Assembly (NCBI GenBank): GCA_963971305.1
Contig: OZ020304.1
Location: 17,590,103-17,654,102 of the forward strand
Direction of reading: 5' to 3'
Length of the DNA stretch: 64,000 nt
Source: Arcuatula senhousia
Taxonomy: Eukaryota; Mollusca; Bivalvia; Mytilida; Mytilidae
The translations under genes were made by a program, and so were the position numbers. This document shows positions 1 through 11,399 of the stretch, piece after piece; the first letter of the stretch is position 1, and every line of letters begins with the position of its first letter. The notes beneath the pieces are model-generated. The model made no database searches. It was not told the origin of the DNA and worked only from the letters and a program-made list of their open reading frames with translations.

Positions 1-510
1 GAAGCAAAGGTACCAGTTGGGGGGGGGGGGCATCCGAAGGTAAAAAATTCGAATGGGTTGAGACAAAACCAGTTAACATCAACGAACTAGGACGAGAAAA
101 CAGACAACATAAAATACAAAAACAACTGAATAGCAATCAACAACGCGAACTCATGTCGTAACAAGAGTGAACCCAGTTTGGTAAAGAGAAAGTATTTCCA
201 GTTTGCTATAGCAAACCCGTCGCGCTGCCAGCCAAGCCCAGTAATGAGACATAAAAGCACTGCTGGTGGAGTCTTAATTCCCCGAGGTTAGCCCGCTCCG
301 GCACCAACACTTTTGTGTTGGAGAATACATCAAAGCTTTAAATTATCCGTTTAAATTTCAAAATTGTCTAAACACTAAGGTTCTTCCTATCCCAGACATA
401 GGTTGATCATCTTAGTAATAATTTGGTTCCCACGTTTTGTATCTTTGGTTTTATTGTTCTATGCTCTTCATAATCATATAGTATTTGGCATTTTCAATAT
501 TTTTGATAGA

Positions 511-557
511 GAGCCTCTGATGAGTCTTGAATAGACGAAACGCGCGTCAGGCGTAGC
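511..557 (+). ncRNA. Type I hammerhead ribozyme motif, family 1 copy a
   Basis: The order is GAGCCT, then CTGATGA (517-523), stem II GTC/GAC (524-526 and 534-536) with loop TTGAATA, then GAA and stem III ACGCGCGT, then C548 at the predicted cleavage site, then AGGCGTAGC. Stem I pairs AGGC with GCCT; the next pair is broken by an A where the intact copies have C. The catalytic core matches CUGANGA...GAA...UH. Cleavage is predicted between 548 and 549. Confidence 0.78.
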
Positions 558-865
558 TAAATTTACTGTCTGGAACTTTGTTGTTATTTTTATTTCGAAT
601 ACATGTGAAGGTTAGCACTGCTGGTGGAGTTTTAATTCCCCGATGTTAGCCCGCTCCGGCACCAACACTTTTGTGTTGGAGAATACATCAAAGCTATAAA
701 TTATCCGTTTAAATTTCAAAATTGTCTAAACACTAAGGTTCTTCCTTCCCCAGACATAGGTTGATCATCTTAGTAATAATTTGGTTCCCACGTTTTGTAT
801 CTTTGATTTATTGTTCTATGCTCTTCATAATCATATAGTATTTGGCATTTTCAATATTTTTGGTA

Positions 866-913
866 GAGCGCCTCTGATGAGTCTTGAATAGACGAACCCG
901 CGTCAGGCGTAGC
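866..913 (+). ncRNA. Decayed hammerhead motif, family 1 copy b
   Basis: Stem I (GAGCGCCT with AGGCGTAGC), CTGATGA at 874-880 and stem II GTC/GAC are intact. The segment after stem II reads GAACCCGCGTC, so the A15.1 position and one base of stem III are lost. It is the same locus in the repeat as 511-557, one monomer downstream. It is probably inactive unless the short stem III re-pairs. Confidence 0.7.
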
Positions 914-1029
914 TAAATTTACTGTCTGGAACTTTGTTGTTTTTTATATCGACGGTGTTAATAATATTTACTCAAATGTTTATTATATTTTTGAAAATAA
1001 TTAATTTGGTTAAAAGTAAAAGTATCACT

Positions 1030-1145
1030 TGACATTTTCCATAATTTCACACATAACATATCAGTATGACTGGTTTTTTTTCTGAAGCAACCAACGACAA
1101 AGGAAAATTGACAACTAATAATAACGTTCATGATTAGATTTGAAA
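1030..1145 (+). repeat. Dispersed repeat D, copy 1
   Basis: The block containing CACACATAACATA, then AGCAACCAACGACAAAGG, then AATTGACAACTAATAATAACG recurs at 3885-4075 in the same orientation and at 7145-7330 inverted. No coding signal is visible. It may be an old MITE or SINE-like sequence; its class is unknown. Confidence 0.55.
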
Positions 1146-1149
1146 TACA

Positions 1150-1428
1150 ATGACAACAAAGTTCCAGACAATAAATTTTGCTACGCCTGACGCGCATTTC
1201 GTCTATTCAAGACTCATCAGAGGCGCTCTAACAAAAATATTGAAAATGCCAAACACTATATGATTACATGTATGAAGAGCATATAACAGTAAAACCTAAA
1301 ATGCAAAATGAGGAATTCAATTATAACTAAAATGATCAACCTATGACTTGGGTAGGAAGAACCTTAGGGTTTAGACAATTTTTAAATTTAAACGAATAAT
1401 TTAAAGCTTTGATGTGTTCTCCAATCAA
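1150..1428 (-). repeat. Family 1 repeat, inverted copy
   Basis: Read on the minus strand, this follows the family 1 unit from AATACATCAAAGCTTTAAAT-like sequence through the hammerhead to TGGAACTTTGTTGT. It lies opposite in orientation to the dimer at 257-960 and covers most of one monomer, lacking the GCACTGCTGGTGG block. Confidence 0.75.
1180..1228 (-). ncRNA. Type I hammerhead motif, family 1 copy c
   Basis: On the minus strand: GAGCGCCT (1228-1221), CTGATGA (1220-1214), GTC-TTGAATA-GAC stem-loop II, GAA, then stem III ATGCGCGT, then C, then AGGCGTAGC (1188-1180). Stem I is fully paired over at least five bases. The C to T change in stem III leaves a T-G wobble, so the fold survives. The core is intact. 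Confidence 0.75.
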
Positions 1429-1586
1429 TAATCCAAACAACAGCTCCATAAACTGTGCTTAAGTATTCCAAAGGATCATTTCACAAAAAAAAACATCTTT
1501 CATGTAAGTACAAAGTAGATTTAAGGTAAATCAAACTCTTTAAAATTACAAGTACCAAAACGCGGGTATGAACGGTTAATTTGGAT

Positions 1587-1632
1587 ATGCTATATATCGA
1601 TATTTCAAGGAGTAACTTCTCTTCAGTAACAT
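1587..1632 (-). ncRNA. Type I hammerhead motif, family 2 copy A
   Basis: On the minus strand: ATGTTA, core CTGAAGA (position 7 is free in the consensus CUGANGA), stem-loop II GAAGTTACTCCTT with one internal mismatch, GAA, stem III ATATCGATAT, A at the cleavage site, then TAGCAT. Stem I has six pairs including one G-T wobble. The core residues are intact. Confidence 0.7.
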
Positions 1633-1954
1633 TTAAATCCAAACATTTGAAGGTCAAATTCCAAAACTGTTGAAAACGTAAAGTACTCAAAACCAAAACG
1701 TTCGAACAAGGAAGCCAAATACAGCACCGAGGATATCGACCATGTGCATTACAAGGAAAGAAACCTGGTGTTTTAAACAATTTTGAATTTAAAAAATGGA
1801 AATTTCAGCGACAAAAATATTAGAAGTTTTATGGTAAATCGTATCAGACAAGTCTGACGACCATCGGGGACCTCTGGTCCACCAGCAGCGGTTATCGCCC
1901 AGTGGTTTCAAAATTACAAATACCAAAACGCGGGTATGAACGGTTAATTTGGAT

Positions 1955-2000
1955 ATGCTATATATCGATATTTGAAGTAGTAACCTCTCTTCAGTAGCAT
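1955..2000 (-). ncRNA. Hammerhead motif, family 2 copy B, core mutated
   Basis: The layout is as in copy A with stem I ATGCTA/TAGCAT perfect and stem III ATATCGATAT. The conserved GAA after stem II reads CAA, and stem II carries a further change (ACTT for CCTT). Loss of G12 predicts loss of cleavage. Confidence 0.65.
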
Positions 2001-2337
2001 TTGAATCAAAACATTTGAAGGTCAAATTCCAAAACTGTTGAAAACGAAAAGTACTCAAAACAAAAACGTCCGAACAAGGAAGCCATATCCAGCACCGAAG
2101 ATATCGACCATGTGCATTACATGGAAAGAAACCTGGTGTTTTAAAAGAATTTGAATTTAAAAAACGGAAATTTCAGCGACAAAAATATTAGAAATTTTAT
2201 GGTAAATCGTGTCAGACAAGTCTGACGACCAGGCTTGTGATTACCCTCGGGGACCTCTGGTCCACCAGCAGCGGTTATCGCCCAGTGGTTTCAAAATTAC
2301 AAATACCAAAACGCGGGTATGAACGGTTAATTTGAAT

Positions 2338-2383
2338 ATGATATATATCGATATTTCGAGGAGTTACCTCTCTTCAGTAGCAT
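2338..2383 (-). ncRNA. Type I hammerhead motif, family 2 copy C
   Basis: The core is CTGAAGA and GAA. Stem II is GAGG/CCTC closed by the canonical G-C pair at 10.1-11.1, with loop TAACT. Stem III is ATATCGATAT. Stem I, ATGCTA with TATCAT, has one mismatch. With copy A it is one of two core-intact members of the array. Confidence 0.7.
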
Positions 2384-2705
2384 TTAAATCAAAACATTGG
2401 AAGGTCAAATTCCAAAACTGTTGAAAACTAAAAGTACTCAAAACCAAAACGTTCGAACAGGGAAGCCAAATACAGAACCGAGCATATCGACCGTGTGCAT
2501 TACAAGGAAAGAAACCTGGTGTTTTAAACAATTTTGAATTTAAAAAATGGAAATTTCAGCGACAAAAATATTAGAAATTTTATGGTAAATCATATCAGAC
2601 AAGTCTGACGACCATCGGGGACCTCTGGTCCACCAGCAGCGGTTATCGCCCAGTGGTTTCAAAATTACAAATACCAAAACGCGGGTATGAACGGTTAATT
2701 TGGAT

Positions 2706-2751
2706 ATGCTATATATCGATATTTGAAGGAGTAACCTCTCTTCAGTAGCAT
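2706..2751 (-). ncRNA. Hammerhead motif, family 2 copy D, core mutated
   Basis: Stem I ATGCTA/TAGCAT, CTGAAGA, stem II GAGG/CCTT and stem III ATATCGATAT are kept. The GAA triplet reads CAA (G12 to C), as in copy B. Inactivity is predicted. Confidence 0.65.
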
Positions 2752-2850
2752 TTAAATCAAAACATTGGAAGGTCAAATTCCAAAACTGTTGAAAACAAAA
2801 AGTACTCAAAACCAAAACGTTCGAACAAGGAAGGCAAATCCAGCACCGAA

Positions 2851-3170
2851 GATTAACGCTCGCGTTTTGGTATTTGTAATTTTGAAACCACTGGGCGATA
2901 ACCGCTGCTGGTGGACCAGAGGTCCCCGAGGGTAATCACAAGCCTGGTCGTCAGACTTGTCTGACACGATTTACCATAAAATTTCTAATATATTTGTCGC
3001 TGAAATTTCCGCTTTTTCAATTCAAAATTGTTTAAAACACCAGGTTTCTTTCCTTGTAATGCACATGGTCGATATGATTCAAATGCTACTGATGAGAGGT
3101 TACTCCTTGAATATCGATATATAGCATATCCAAATTAACCGTTTGCACTCGCGTTTTGGTAGTTTTACAT
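2851..3170 (+). repeat. Family 2 repeat, inverted copy
   Basis: This is the reverse complement of the unit in 1548-2850. It starts in GCGTTTTGGTATTTGTAATT, passes the CTGCTGGTGGACCAGAGG block and ends after the hammerhead at about 3170. Part of the middle (cgaacaaggaagcc block) is missing. With the array it forms a large inverted repeat centred near 2850. Confidence 0.75.
3083..3127 (+). ncRNA. Hammerhead motif, family 2 copy E, one-base deletion
   Basis: ATGCTA, CTGATGA (3089-3095), GAGGTTACTCCTT, GAA, then TATCGATAT, A and TAGCAT. One A is missing at the start of stem III compared with the intact copy at 15858-15903, so the A15.1-T16.1 pair must be re-formed. Stem I is perfect over six pairs. 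Confidence 0.65.
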
Positions 3171-3884
3171 TTACACAATAAATAATTTATACACTTAAGA
3201 TTTTTTTTGTTAAACTGGGATGCAGAAAAAAACTCTTGTCTTTAACAATTATTACTTGGTTGTAATAAGAAGTGATACGAAGAAAATAGATCTTATCTAA
3301 AATAGTGCAAAAGATCTATACCGACAACACCACAGCAAAGTAACAGTCTTTTTACTATATTTTTATCTTTTCAGAGTGACTTCTATAACAGTTACATACA
3401 TGTATGCCTATGCGCTAGACAAGTACCTCACAAGTAAAAAAACTAACCTCATTACATGGACGTATGTAACTTTTATATTTATACTAAATTCGTAAATTAA
3501 TAGAAAATGTAGTTCATAAAACCTGTGTTTGGCAAACTTGTTAGTAGGAAGGTTTCGTTTTTTCAGATACAATAAATTAACGGTTTTCTATTGCATAAAC
3601 GTAATTTATTCTTAAACCAATGCAAAAATTTAAAGAAAATGAATCTCGTAAAAAGTGTGATTGGAAAACTTGTCAAAGGTTGTTTTAAACTCTTTCTTAA
3701 GATACAATAAATCAACAGTATGTTAGCTGTTTGCGAGTACAAAGAATTCTTAAGGTTTCCTATACCAGTTTATGTAATGAATTTATTTATGCCATGGTCA
3801 TTTATATAACACCCGAGAATCAAACAATTTCGAGACGTTCTATTTATCAAGTTCCCTAACGAGACAGTCAACTTGACAGTGTTC
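3171..3884. other. No gene recognised
   Basis: This is AT-rich sequence with no ORF of coding character and no repeat recognised elsewhere in the window. Confidence 0.5.
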
Positions 3885-4075
3885 ATAAATATAACTCTTA
3901 TGTTTCTTATATTCTTTTAAAATAATCTATCAAAAAGTAATATAGCCATTCGAGAAGAGACATCTAAGCTTCCTTAATTTGACACATAACATAATGATGT
4001 AACTTTTTGTATTTCAATTGCCGCCAAGACAAAAGAAATTGACAGTGTCTAATAAGATTCAAGATAAGATTAAAT
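3885..4075 (+). repeat. Dispersed repeat D, copy 2
   Basis: It shares CCTTAATTTGACACATAACA and AAGACAAAAGAAATTGACA with 1030-1145 (same orientation) and with 7145-7330 (inverted). Confidence 0.55.
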
Positions 4076-4164
4076 AATATACCCATAAATTGTACCGTAT
4101 GCATTGCTCAAACATTGTCCAGTTATATACAATGTTGGCTATATTGCAAACGATGTTATTGCTT

Positions 4165-4362
4165 AAATGTTATGGTTGATAACCTGGGGTTGGCCTTCCT
4201 GTTCGAACTTTTATGGTTTTGAGTACTTTTCGTTCAATACTGTTGGTTTTTTGAACCTCAAATGTTTTGATTTAAATGCTCCTGGTGAGAGGTTACTCCT
4301 TAAAATATGCATCTACAGAACAACCAAATTACCCGTGTGTTCACCCGTTTGATATTTGTATT
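4165..4362 (+). repeat. Family 2 repeat fragment with dead ribozyme
   Basis: It matches family 2 from the 'gttcgaac...tttgagtacttttcgtt' block through the hammerhead region (4276-4318) to the 'acccgtttgatatttgta' tail. The core reads CTGGTGA instead of CTGATGA, and GAA is changed, so the ribozyme is decayed. Confidence 0.7.
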
Positions 4363-4739
4363 TATTCAATAAATGACCCACAATGGACTTAACATGTTGG
4401 AAACTAAGCAAGAAATCTCATTTTCTAAAATACTTTTTCTTGCAGAGACATACAAATGGAAACGCTAAGAATGAAAACAGAAAATAAGTGATAACTTTTG
4501 GTTCAAAAAGACTGGTTATTCAGAACATTATCGTTGTAAAAAAGGGTTTAGAGTCCACGTCTCCGTGATATCAGCCGATGGTAATGGACCTTATCAGCAC
4601 TGGGGATAAAACTTATTTGCAGTTAAGTTATAGGGATTGGGTGGGAGTAAAGCTTCTTACTTATAATTTCTCGAAATTTTAGAAAAATCAGATGTGGGAA
4701 AATACATGTTTCTTCATTTTGTTTATGTCTGGTCGGGGC

Positions 4740-4912
4740 TAGCAAATGATAATAGATGATAAACAAATGTAGAATAAGTGTAAGCGACACAACCAGCATC
4801 AAGAAACGGCAAAAAAACATCACAATGGAAAAATAGCCAATATCTTCAACATGACCAGAGGTTGCTGCTCGCCGTCTTGCAGTCGGAGCAAAGGGAACTA
4901 TATCCAAATTCC
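4740..4912 (-). repeat. Repeat X fragment
   Basis: On the minus strand this is a diverged copy of the end of repeat X: GGTTGCTGCTCGCCGTC-like sequence, an 'acaatggaaaaatagcc' block, then CGCTTACACTTATTCTACAT. It resembles 11400-11560 and 59725-59850. The 94-codon minus ORF here is repeat-derived. Confidence 0.6.
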
Positions 4913-6271
4913 ATATTCTTTAAAAACAGTCAACATACGAACTTTCGATTCCAAAGTACTATGAAATTGAAACTATATCTGTTTGTCCGTACAAATCACC
5001 TATGCTGACAAACAATTAACAGAGGGTGGTAAGAACAATATAAAATGTTTACCAATTGCGGTCCATTGAGTTACACCATAAACCGTGGTATTTTTTGTCT
5101 TCTTTTTATCTGCCTGTGTCATGTCAGAAATTTTCTTTAGGAAATGTATTTGTGTTTACCTTAGAAAATCCTATCTTATCATTAATTGATATATTTTAAT
5201 GTTTTTTTCTAAACAGGGCCAAAATTTTTCCGTGTTAGAAAATACCTTTAAAACCAACTGTAGACAAAACCGAATAAGTTTTCTATCAAGTATTACAAGT
5301 TCTCTTTGTGTAGTCATGCAAGTATTCTTCTGATTATTAGGCATATTCTGTCATTAACCTCATTACAACAAGTCGAGCACAACTCAATACCAAATGAAAT
5401 GAATTATATAATTCTAATTTAATTCAATAACTGCAATATTTGGAAAGGTTAAAGCATTAATGAAACTGGCAATAAATCAAATAAAATAAATTGTTTTTAA
5501 ACGTGCCCGTGCCGAACTTATTAATTTGATTGAGGCATTAAATCAGCAATAAAACTAATGCAATTTAAGAATGCATTCCTTTCATTTAATTATTGTTTAA
5601 AAATAACTTAACAATAAATTCACAACTAAAGGTTTTCAGGAGCCTATATCTCTCACTCGTCTGGTCTTTATTGAATGTACAGTTCCTTTCCAACACATTT
5701 AAGGAAGCAGCTCTCTTCTATATTTTTCATTCTTATATGTAAAGACGTGAACATTTGAAGGGAGTCATCCAACAACTTAGCTTAAAATGAAATATTGTGT
5801 AGAGATTCTTTAGCAGAACTAATAAGGAAGCAACAGCTTTTTTCTACAGGTAAATTCAAACTTTTTCACTCAAAAGGAAGAAAAACGACTTTCAGCTTCT
5901 AAAAGACCATATACGACTACAAGAGGCAAATTTCTTTTAATATAATCATTCACACGATCTTTGACCTTTGAAAAGGCATTACCCCTAAAGCATCATTTGA
6001 CGATATGACACAATAGATACTTTTGATAGCTTGTTTCTGTATCTATAAAAGTTTGTTGTTTTTCAAAATAATTTTTTGCAAAGATATGGATATAGCTTTT
6101 ATCTATTTCAACAAATTTCTGTAAAGGTAAAAAGATTAATATTTTTAAATCTTATTCTCTATAAGATTTACACAATGTTCTTAACATTTTAATATAGACT
6201 GATCATACATATTCGCTTAGTATTATGTTTTTATTTATAAGAACAAAATATTTATTTAAATCTGTTTGTGC
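4913..6271. other. No gene recognised
   Basis: AT-rich sequence with short homopolymer runs. I see no coding exon, RNA gene or clear repeat. Confidence 0.5.
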
Positions 6272-6330
6272 AAGAAAAGGAGTAGGGGCGATAAGGCCTG
6301 TTTTTGGCCTAAAATTTGACCTAAATACTG
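6272..6330 (+). repeat. Solo terminus resembling the 25640 inverted-repeat element
   Basis: 'aggagtaggggcgataaggcctgtttttggcc' matches in layout the ends of the element at 25640-26221 and the block at about 19845-19880 (gataagg...tttttggcc). No matching opposite end was found within 1 kb, so this may be a truncated copy. Confidence 0.35.
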
Positions 6331-7144
6331 CTACAAAAGAGGTTACATAAGAATCTTAGAAGACTATATTATCAATAAAAAAATTAATTAACTGTTTACG
6401 TTGGCACCTTATATGTTTCGAAGTATTTTTGTATTAAAATAATTTTGTTTTTCAATTGCTAAATAATCTACAAAAAGTAAAAGGCAATATGATGGAAAAA
6501 TCTTAAAAATCAACATAACAACTTAATGGTCCTTAATGTTTCTCTAATTTGATTTCAGATGCAATATCCTAGCTTTAATTTGATATTTAGTTCAATATTA
6601 CCAATTCCAATATAAAAATTATAACATTGTTGAGTGCAAATCCTTTTACTTTTACCACAGCTGACGGGGGTAAATAACCTCTTTTATTTTGTTCTCTTGA
6701 ACTGTAGTGAACATTTATGAAAATGCGTACAGCCAGGAGTGAATTAGATCATTTCTCTAACCCTAAATATTTTATTTATTTTAACACACGAGCCTTTGCG
6801 AGCTTCTAAAAATAAACATAACCATCGATGGGCGAAGAAGATTTTGGAGAACCTATTTATAGAGAATACACTTAAAATTTGAATGGCATAAAACCTAGCC
6901 CATTTGCGCGTGAAATTTTAAGCATTTGCATATTGTTGTTATGTTGGATATGCAAATGGTTGAACTACATAATTATAATCAATAACAGAACACAAACTTA
7001 ACACACAGAAAAAATCAAATCGATAAAAATGTTACTAAGCTCACTGTATAACTTTACACCTACTACTATTGATAGTTTTCGGACATATTTTAAATACTCA
7101 ACTATTTAATAAATCGACATTTTTTTATATTTAACTTGAGTTAT
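6331..7144. other. No gene recognised
   Basis: AT-rich, without recognisable features. Confidence 0.45.
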
Positions 7145-7330
7145 TGTTTTAATCTAATCCTGAACGTTATTTCAAGTTGTCAATTTTCTTTTGTCTTTGG
7201 TGGCTTTGAAAAACAAAACATAATATAATTATGTTATGTGTCAAATTAAGGAAAGTAAGAGGTCTCTTGTCGGTTGGCTATATTTCTTTTGGACATATTC
7301 TTTTTTTTAAGAATATAAAAAACATTATTG
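7145..7330 (-). repeat. Dispersed repeat D, copy 3
   Basis: Inverted relative to the copies at 1030 and 3885. It shares the blocks AAATTGACAACTTGAAATAA, CCACCAAAGACAAAAG and TTAATTTGACACATAACATA (minus-strand reading). Confidence 0.55.
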
Positions 7331-8449
7331 TCAAATTTATAACTGTAATAAAAGAAACTGAAATACTTGGATTTGAAATGAGTGTACTCTACAATCTACA
7401 TAAAAATGAGGCAATTTAAAACAAAAGAAACCACCCAGCAGCCCGTGTCAACAGACCTGCTCGATGTCTAGCTCTTGCATTTGACTCCTTATCAAATACA
7501 CGTATATAATGAAAATGATTCAATATCGCGGGGTTGAATTAGCGTGGTGGGCTTAACCTTCCCCTATTGATTATTAAAAAAACGCACAGAAATAAATCAT
7601 TCTTAGACATTTGAATTTCGGTAATTTTTTTATAACATTTAGTTGCTCCATATACATAATGTAAACCCCCATAATTTATGATAAACAGCACTCTAAAAAT
7701 CAAGTCCACTCAATGTTGTTTTGGTGCAGCTTGTATTAAGCATGGTAACTTTGTACATCTTTTTCAAGATATTCAATCACTTAATGCTGTACTATTTATT
7801 TGAATAATTTTTGAGAAGTTTAATAGACATTTTTCTAAATCACTTTAACGCAAGCCTGTCCTCATACTATACCATTAATGACTGCAACTTTATATATTAA
7901 GCTTACTGATAATTGATCTTGGAATCCTCTACAAAAAAACTATTAATTTTTCGGTATTTAACATTGACACGGGCCGACTATCAAATTTATCCTCTGGGGA
8001 CCATCAGCTGGCATTTCCAAACATCATATAACAATTAATATTCTTAAAAGTAATTTGTGGCAAGAAATATGATTAAACTGACAACTAAAAATAACTTGTA
8101 TCAATTATGAACGTAACAAAGTACACATGTATTTTATTAATTGTGTTTACCATCTTAGTGACATATTAAATATTGGCCTGACGTGATTAATAATGCGGTC
8201 TTTGTAAAGGATTTGAATCAAATTTCCAGCACAAAATATCACAAGATGTACAAATTTTGTTACAATCTTTGACCTTTATGTTAAATTGAATTAGTTAGTT
8301 TTTTCTACGCAACTTTTGGAAATATCTGACAGTCATTGAAGTGTTCTGTCAAAGATTGATAAACCGAACGCCCATTTCTGACCTAATGAACGCCTACAGA
8401 AGGGAAAGCGTGATCAGATGTACCAAAGGAACTAAGAATATATAATGCT
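7331..8449. other. No gene recognised
   Basis: AT-rich sequence. No coding or repeat signal could be supported. Confidence 0.45.
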
Positions 8450-9520
8450 TGTTAAAGGCATTTGTCTTACCAAGAGGTTTTGTTAAAAATGAGATTGGTA
8501 TTGGTTTACAACTGGATTGACATATTACGTCAAACTGTAACGTATTACTTTTGTCAGGGAGGCATTTTCGTCTTACTATGAGGTTCATGACATTGTGGTT
8601 AAGTTTTTTGGTATTGGTTTTCACATGATAACTTTCTAGGTCGGAAGTTGTTCTTCCAGAACGCATCACTCTTGTAAAAAACATTTTGTCTTTTAAGGAT
8701 TTTGTTTATGATTGGATTTTAGACAATGTGGTTTAGTTGTTTGTTAGTGGTTTTCACATGTCACAAAATAAGGTCAAGCTTTGTTCTACTACAGGACGTA
8801 TTACTCTTGTCAGAGGTACTTTGTCTTACTCTGAGGTTGATATTTAAAATGAGATTTTAGACAATGTGGTTTAGTTTCTTTTATTTGTTTTCACATGAAA
8901 CTCCTTTCTAGGTCACGAGTTGTTCTATTATAACGTATTACTCTACCGGGTTGGTAAAAAATGAGATTTTAGACATTAATTTTAGTTACGGTTTATATTG
9001 GTTTTCAAACAATATTCTATATCAAACTTTTTTAACATACTACTCTGTTAAAGACATTGTTCTTTCTTAGAATTTTGTAAGAAATTTGATTTTGGCTGCA
9101 AAAATTTCTGGAATTGGTTTTCGTGTAAAAAAATTTCCCGGTCAAACGTTGTTCTACAAAAACAGTTAACCTCCAGAGGTTACTCTGGGGTTTCTTAAAC
9201 ATAAGTTTTTAGACATAATTGTTGTTAAGTCAAGTGTCTACAATGATGATATTTTACATAATTGTGTTTAAGGTCAAATGTTTTCTTTTATAACCTTTTA
9301 CTCTTTTTTTAAATTTTACATATCTTTAGATTTTGTTTAAATTTGAATTTACAAACTGTGGTTTAGTTTTTGGCAATGGTTTTCACATGGAACAAAATAA
9401 CTGAAAGGTTAAACGTTGTTCTGCTCTTGTAGGAATTTTGTATTTCATTTTTGACTTCGTAAACATGAGGACTTAGACTGAGTGGAATTGGTTTTAACGT
9501 GTACAGCATTTTAAGCCAAA
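8450..9520 (+). repeat. Decayed tandem array, period about 113-137 bp
   Basis: A recurring order of blocks is visible: 'tttgtcttac..(t)gaggtt', 'aaatgagattttagacaatg', 'tggtttagtttt', 'ggttttcacatg', 'ggtcaaacgttgttctac', 'acgtattactcttgtcagagg'. The 'ggttttcacatg' block starts at about 8616, 8749, 8886, 9000, 9116, 9378 and 9490. The 262-bp gap equals two periods, with a decayed unit between. Similarity between units is modest, so this is an old satellite. No ORF runs through it. Confidence 0.65.
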
Positions 9521-11399
9521 TATCTTCAATTAATGAAGAAAAGCGCAATGACAGTGACATGATACTCAATGTCGAAAGGGAGAGTAGGCTAAATCGGTCG
9601 CATTTATCTAACCCTTCCAGTCAAAAATCATATCCCCTTTTGATCCAATCCCACTTCATCATTATTTATGTTAATTAAAACACCTTTTATTTTCATCTCC
9701 CTGATATAGCCGAGTTTGCGCTGCTTGGGTAACTTAAATATCGAAAAGTTCCATTTAAATTCAAATTCGATGACCGATTTAATCACTAACAAAATTCAAT
9801 GATTATAAACCAATAAAAAGAAAAAATCTACTAGGAACTATTGTTATTCCTGCACAAACAGAGTTGAGAATCTGACTAGATGATAATTAAACTTAAGAAA
9901 AATTCCTGGAATGAAATATCTAAATGACGTTTTCGGAATGAAGTGCATACTCCGGCTATGTCGTTTGATGTATCAATCATTGCAATAGGCATGTATTTCA
10001 ATTACATCACTTGGAATCAAGACTGCTTTATTACTTTTGCAAAAAGATGCACCATTGCGCAATTCTTTGATTGAAAATACCGGTAGTAAACACAACTCGT
10101 CAATGTTCAGTAAGACTGGTTTGATAGATTGACAACTTAATTCTGGATCTGTGCATGCCCTTTCACAAATTAACGTGTAAACACTTCCACATATGGGTCA
10201 AAATCAGACAGAAAAGGAGAACACAAATATGACCGGAAGAGTTAGTGTGTTATTAACAGCCAATCTGCCAGAAAACCATGCAAAATCCTAAATTTTGTTC
10301 CAAACCAATATTTTCATATCAACTTAAGGGATGGTTTAACAAAAAGACCTTCATGAAAGACTTATTTTGGCAAAATATTTTTTCCGGGAAATTCAAGATA
10401 GCATTTTGATTATGTTTAAATTTTGTCATACCGGTAGTCAAAAAATGTTCGAATTCGTTAAACAGGAAACGGAAAATCGAAAGCCACAAAAAGGGTCCCG
10501 ATAACAATCCTGCATACCAAATATCATGGAACTGTAAAAAGTAATTCCAAAGATAACTGTTACGAGAATATTTTCGTCGTGAGATACGTTCACCACGTTA
10601 TAACCCGTTATTCACTTCAACATATTCAAGAATTTCCGTCTAAAATGCATGTAACATACATGTATATTACTTAAAACGTTTGCATACATGCATTACGTGT
10701 AATATGTTTTCTAGATTATATGATATGTTTGAATTTTCATTAAACTATGAAGGGCAACATTGCTATAAAACACATTATTAGCAGTCCGAAGAACCGAGAA
10801 ATAGGATATAAGAATACGACACAAATGATATTACTTGTATATTGTGAATCTGTTGAGCCTACGTACTGAATTAAGCTTTTTTGAAAGCAAAATACAAGTC
10901 TTTTTATAGAGGTTAGTAGCACAAGAAAACCTCTTATTTATGTTGCTTTTTATGTTACATAATAAGGCAATTCACGTTAATAATGTGTCTAAAGTATAAT
11001 ATCTCTATATTTGGCATACTTAAGACACGTGTCCGCCCAATGTTCATTGTTTTTATTAAGTTTTCTTAATTGGTTAATAGAAAAGGTTACATCAGCAAAC
11101 CTATGAAACTATTGTTTATGTGATTGATATCAATGAAAAGAAATGAACCAGGAACATCAAATTTTGTATAATGATCCTAATTTAGGCAAGGAATCGACAT
11201 AAAACATCGTTCGGATGGTGCACCGGACTTTTCTTGAAGGTCGATATTGAAATTGCATCATATGTCACCACCAGTAGTATATAAGTCTCTATCCTAACTC
11301 GAATAATAAGTATGTATTTATAATTCGCCTATGGAATGTATACACTTGGACAAAAGTTAAGAACCACCGATTTTGAATTTTTTTAACAGTTTTTTTTTC
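9521..11399. other. No gene recognised
   Basis: AT-rich sequence. Short minus-strand ORFs here have no recognisable domain. Confidence 0.45.

Larger units (their letters stand above)
257..960 (+). repeat. Family 1 hammerhead-bearing tandem dimer
   Basis: Two head-to-tail copies of the same unit start with GCACTGCTGGTGGAG at 257 and 615. They run through 'gttgatcatcttag' and 'atgctcttcataatcata' blocks to a shared tail ending TGGAACTTTGTTGTT. The two predicted ribozyme cleavage points (548/549 and 904/905) are 356 bp apart, which defines the monomer. Neither copy holds a long ORF. Head-to-tail units of 300-400 bp each carrying a small type I hammerhead are what is known of metazoan retrozymes and of Penelope-like element terminal repeats. 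Assignment to one or the other is inference. Confidence 0.8.
1548..2850 (-). repeat. Family 2 hammerhead-bearing tandem array
   Basis: Four head-to-tail copies on the minus strand share the landmark 'accaaaacgcgggta' (plus-strand view) at about 1556, 1922, 2306 and 2670. Ribozyme-to-ribozyme spacings are 368, 383 and 368 bp; the longer period is explained by about 15 extra bases near 2230-2247. ORFs of 89-99 codons on the minus strand in each copy are by-products of the repeat and look non-coding. Each copy holds a hammerhead motif. The array meets an inverted copy at about 2850. Confidence 0.8.

Noticed and set aside
1481..2815. Three similar minus-strand ORFs of 89-99 codons
   Set aside because: They are copies of a tandem non-coding repeat (family 2), with no conserved start and no domain. 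The shared sequence is explained by the repeat and its ribozyme.
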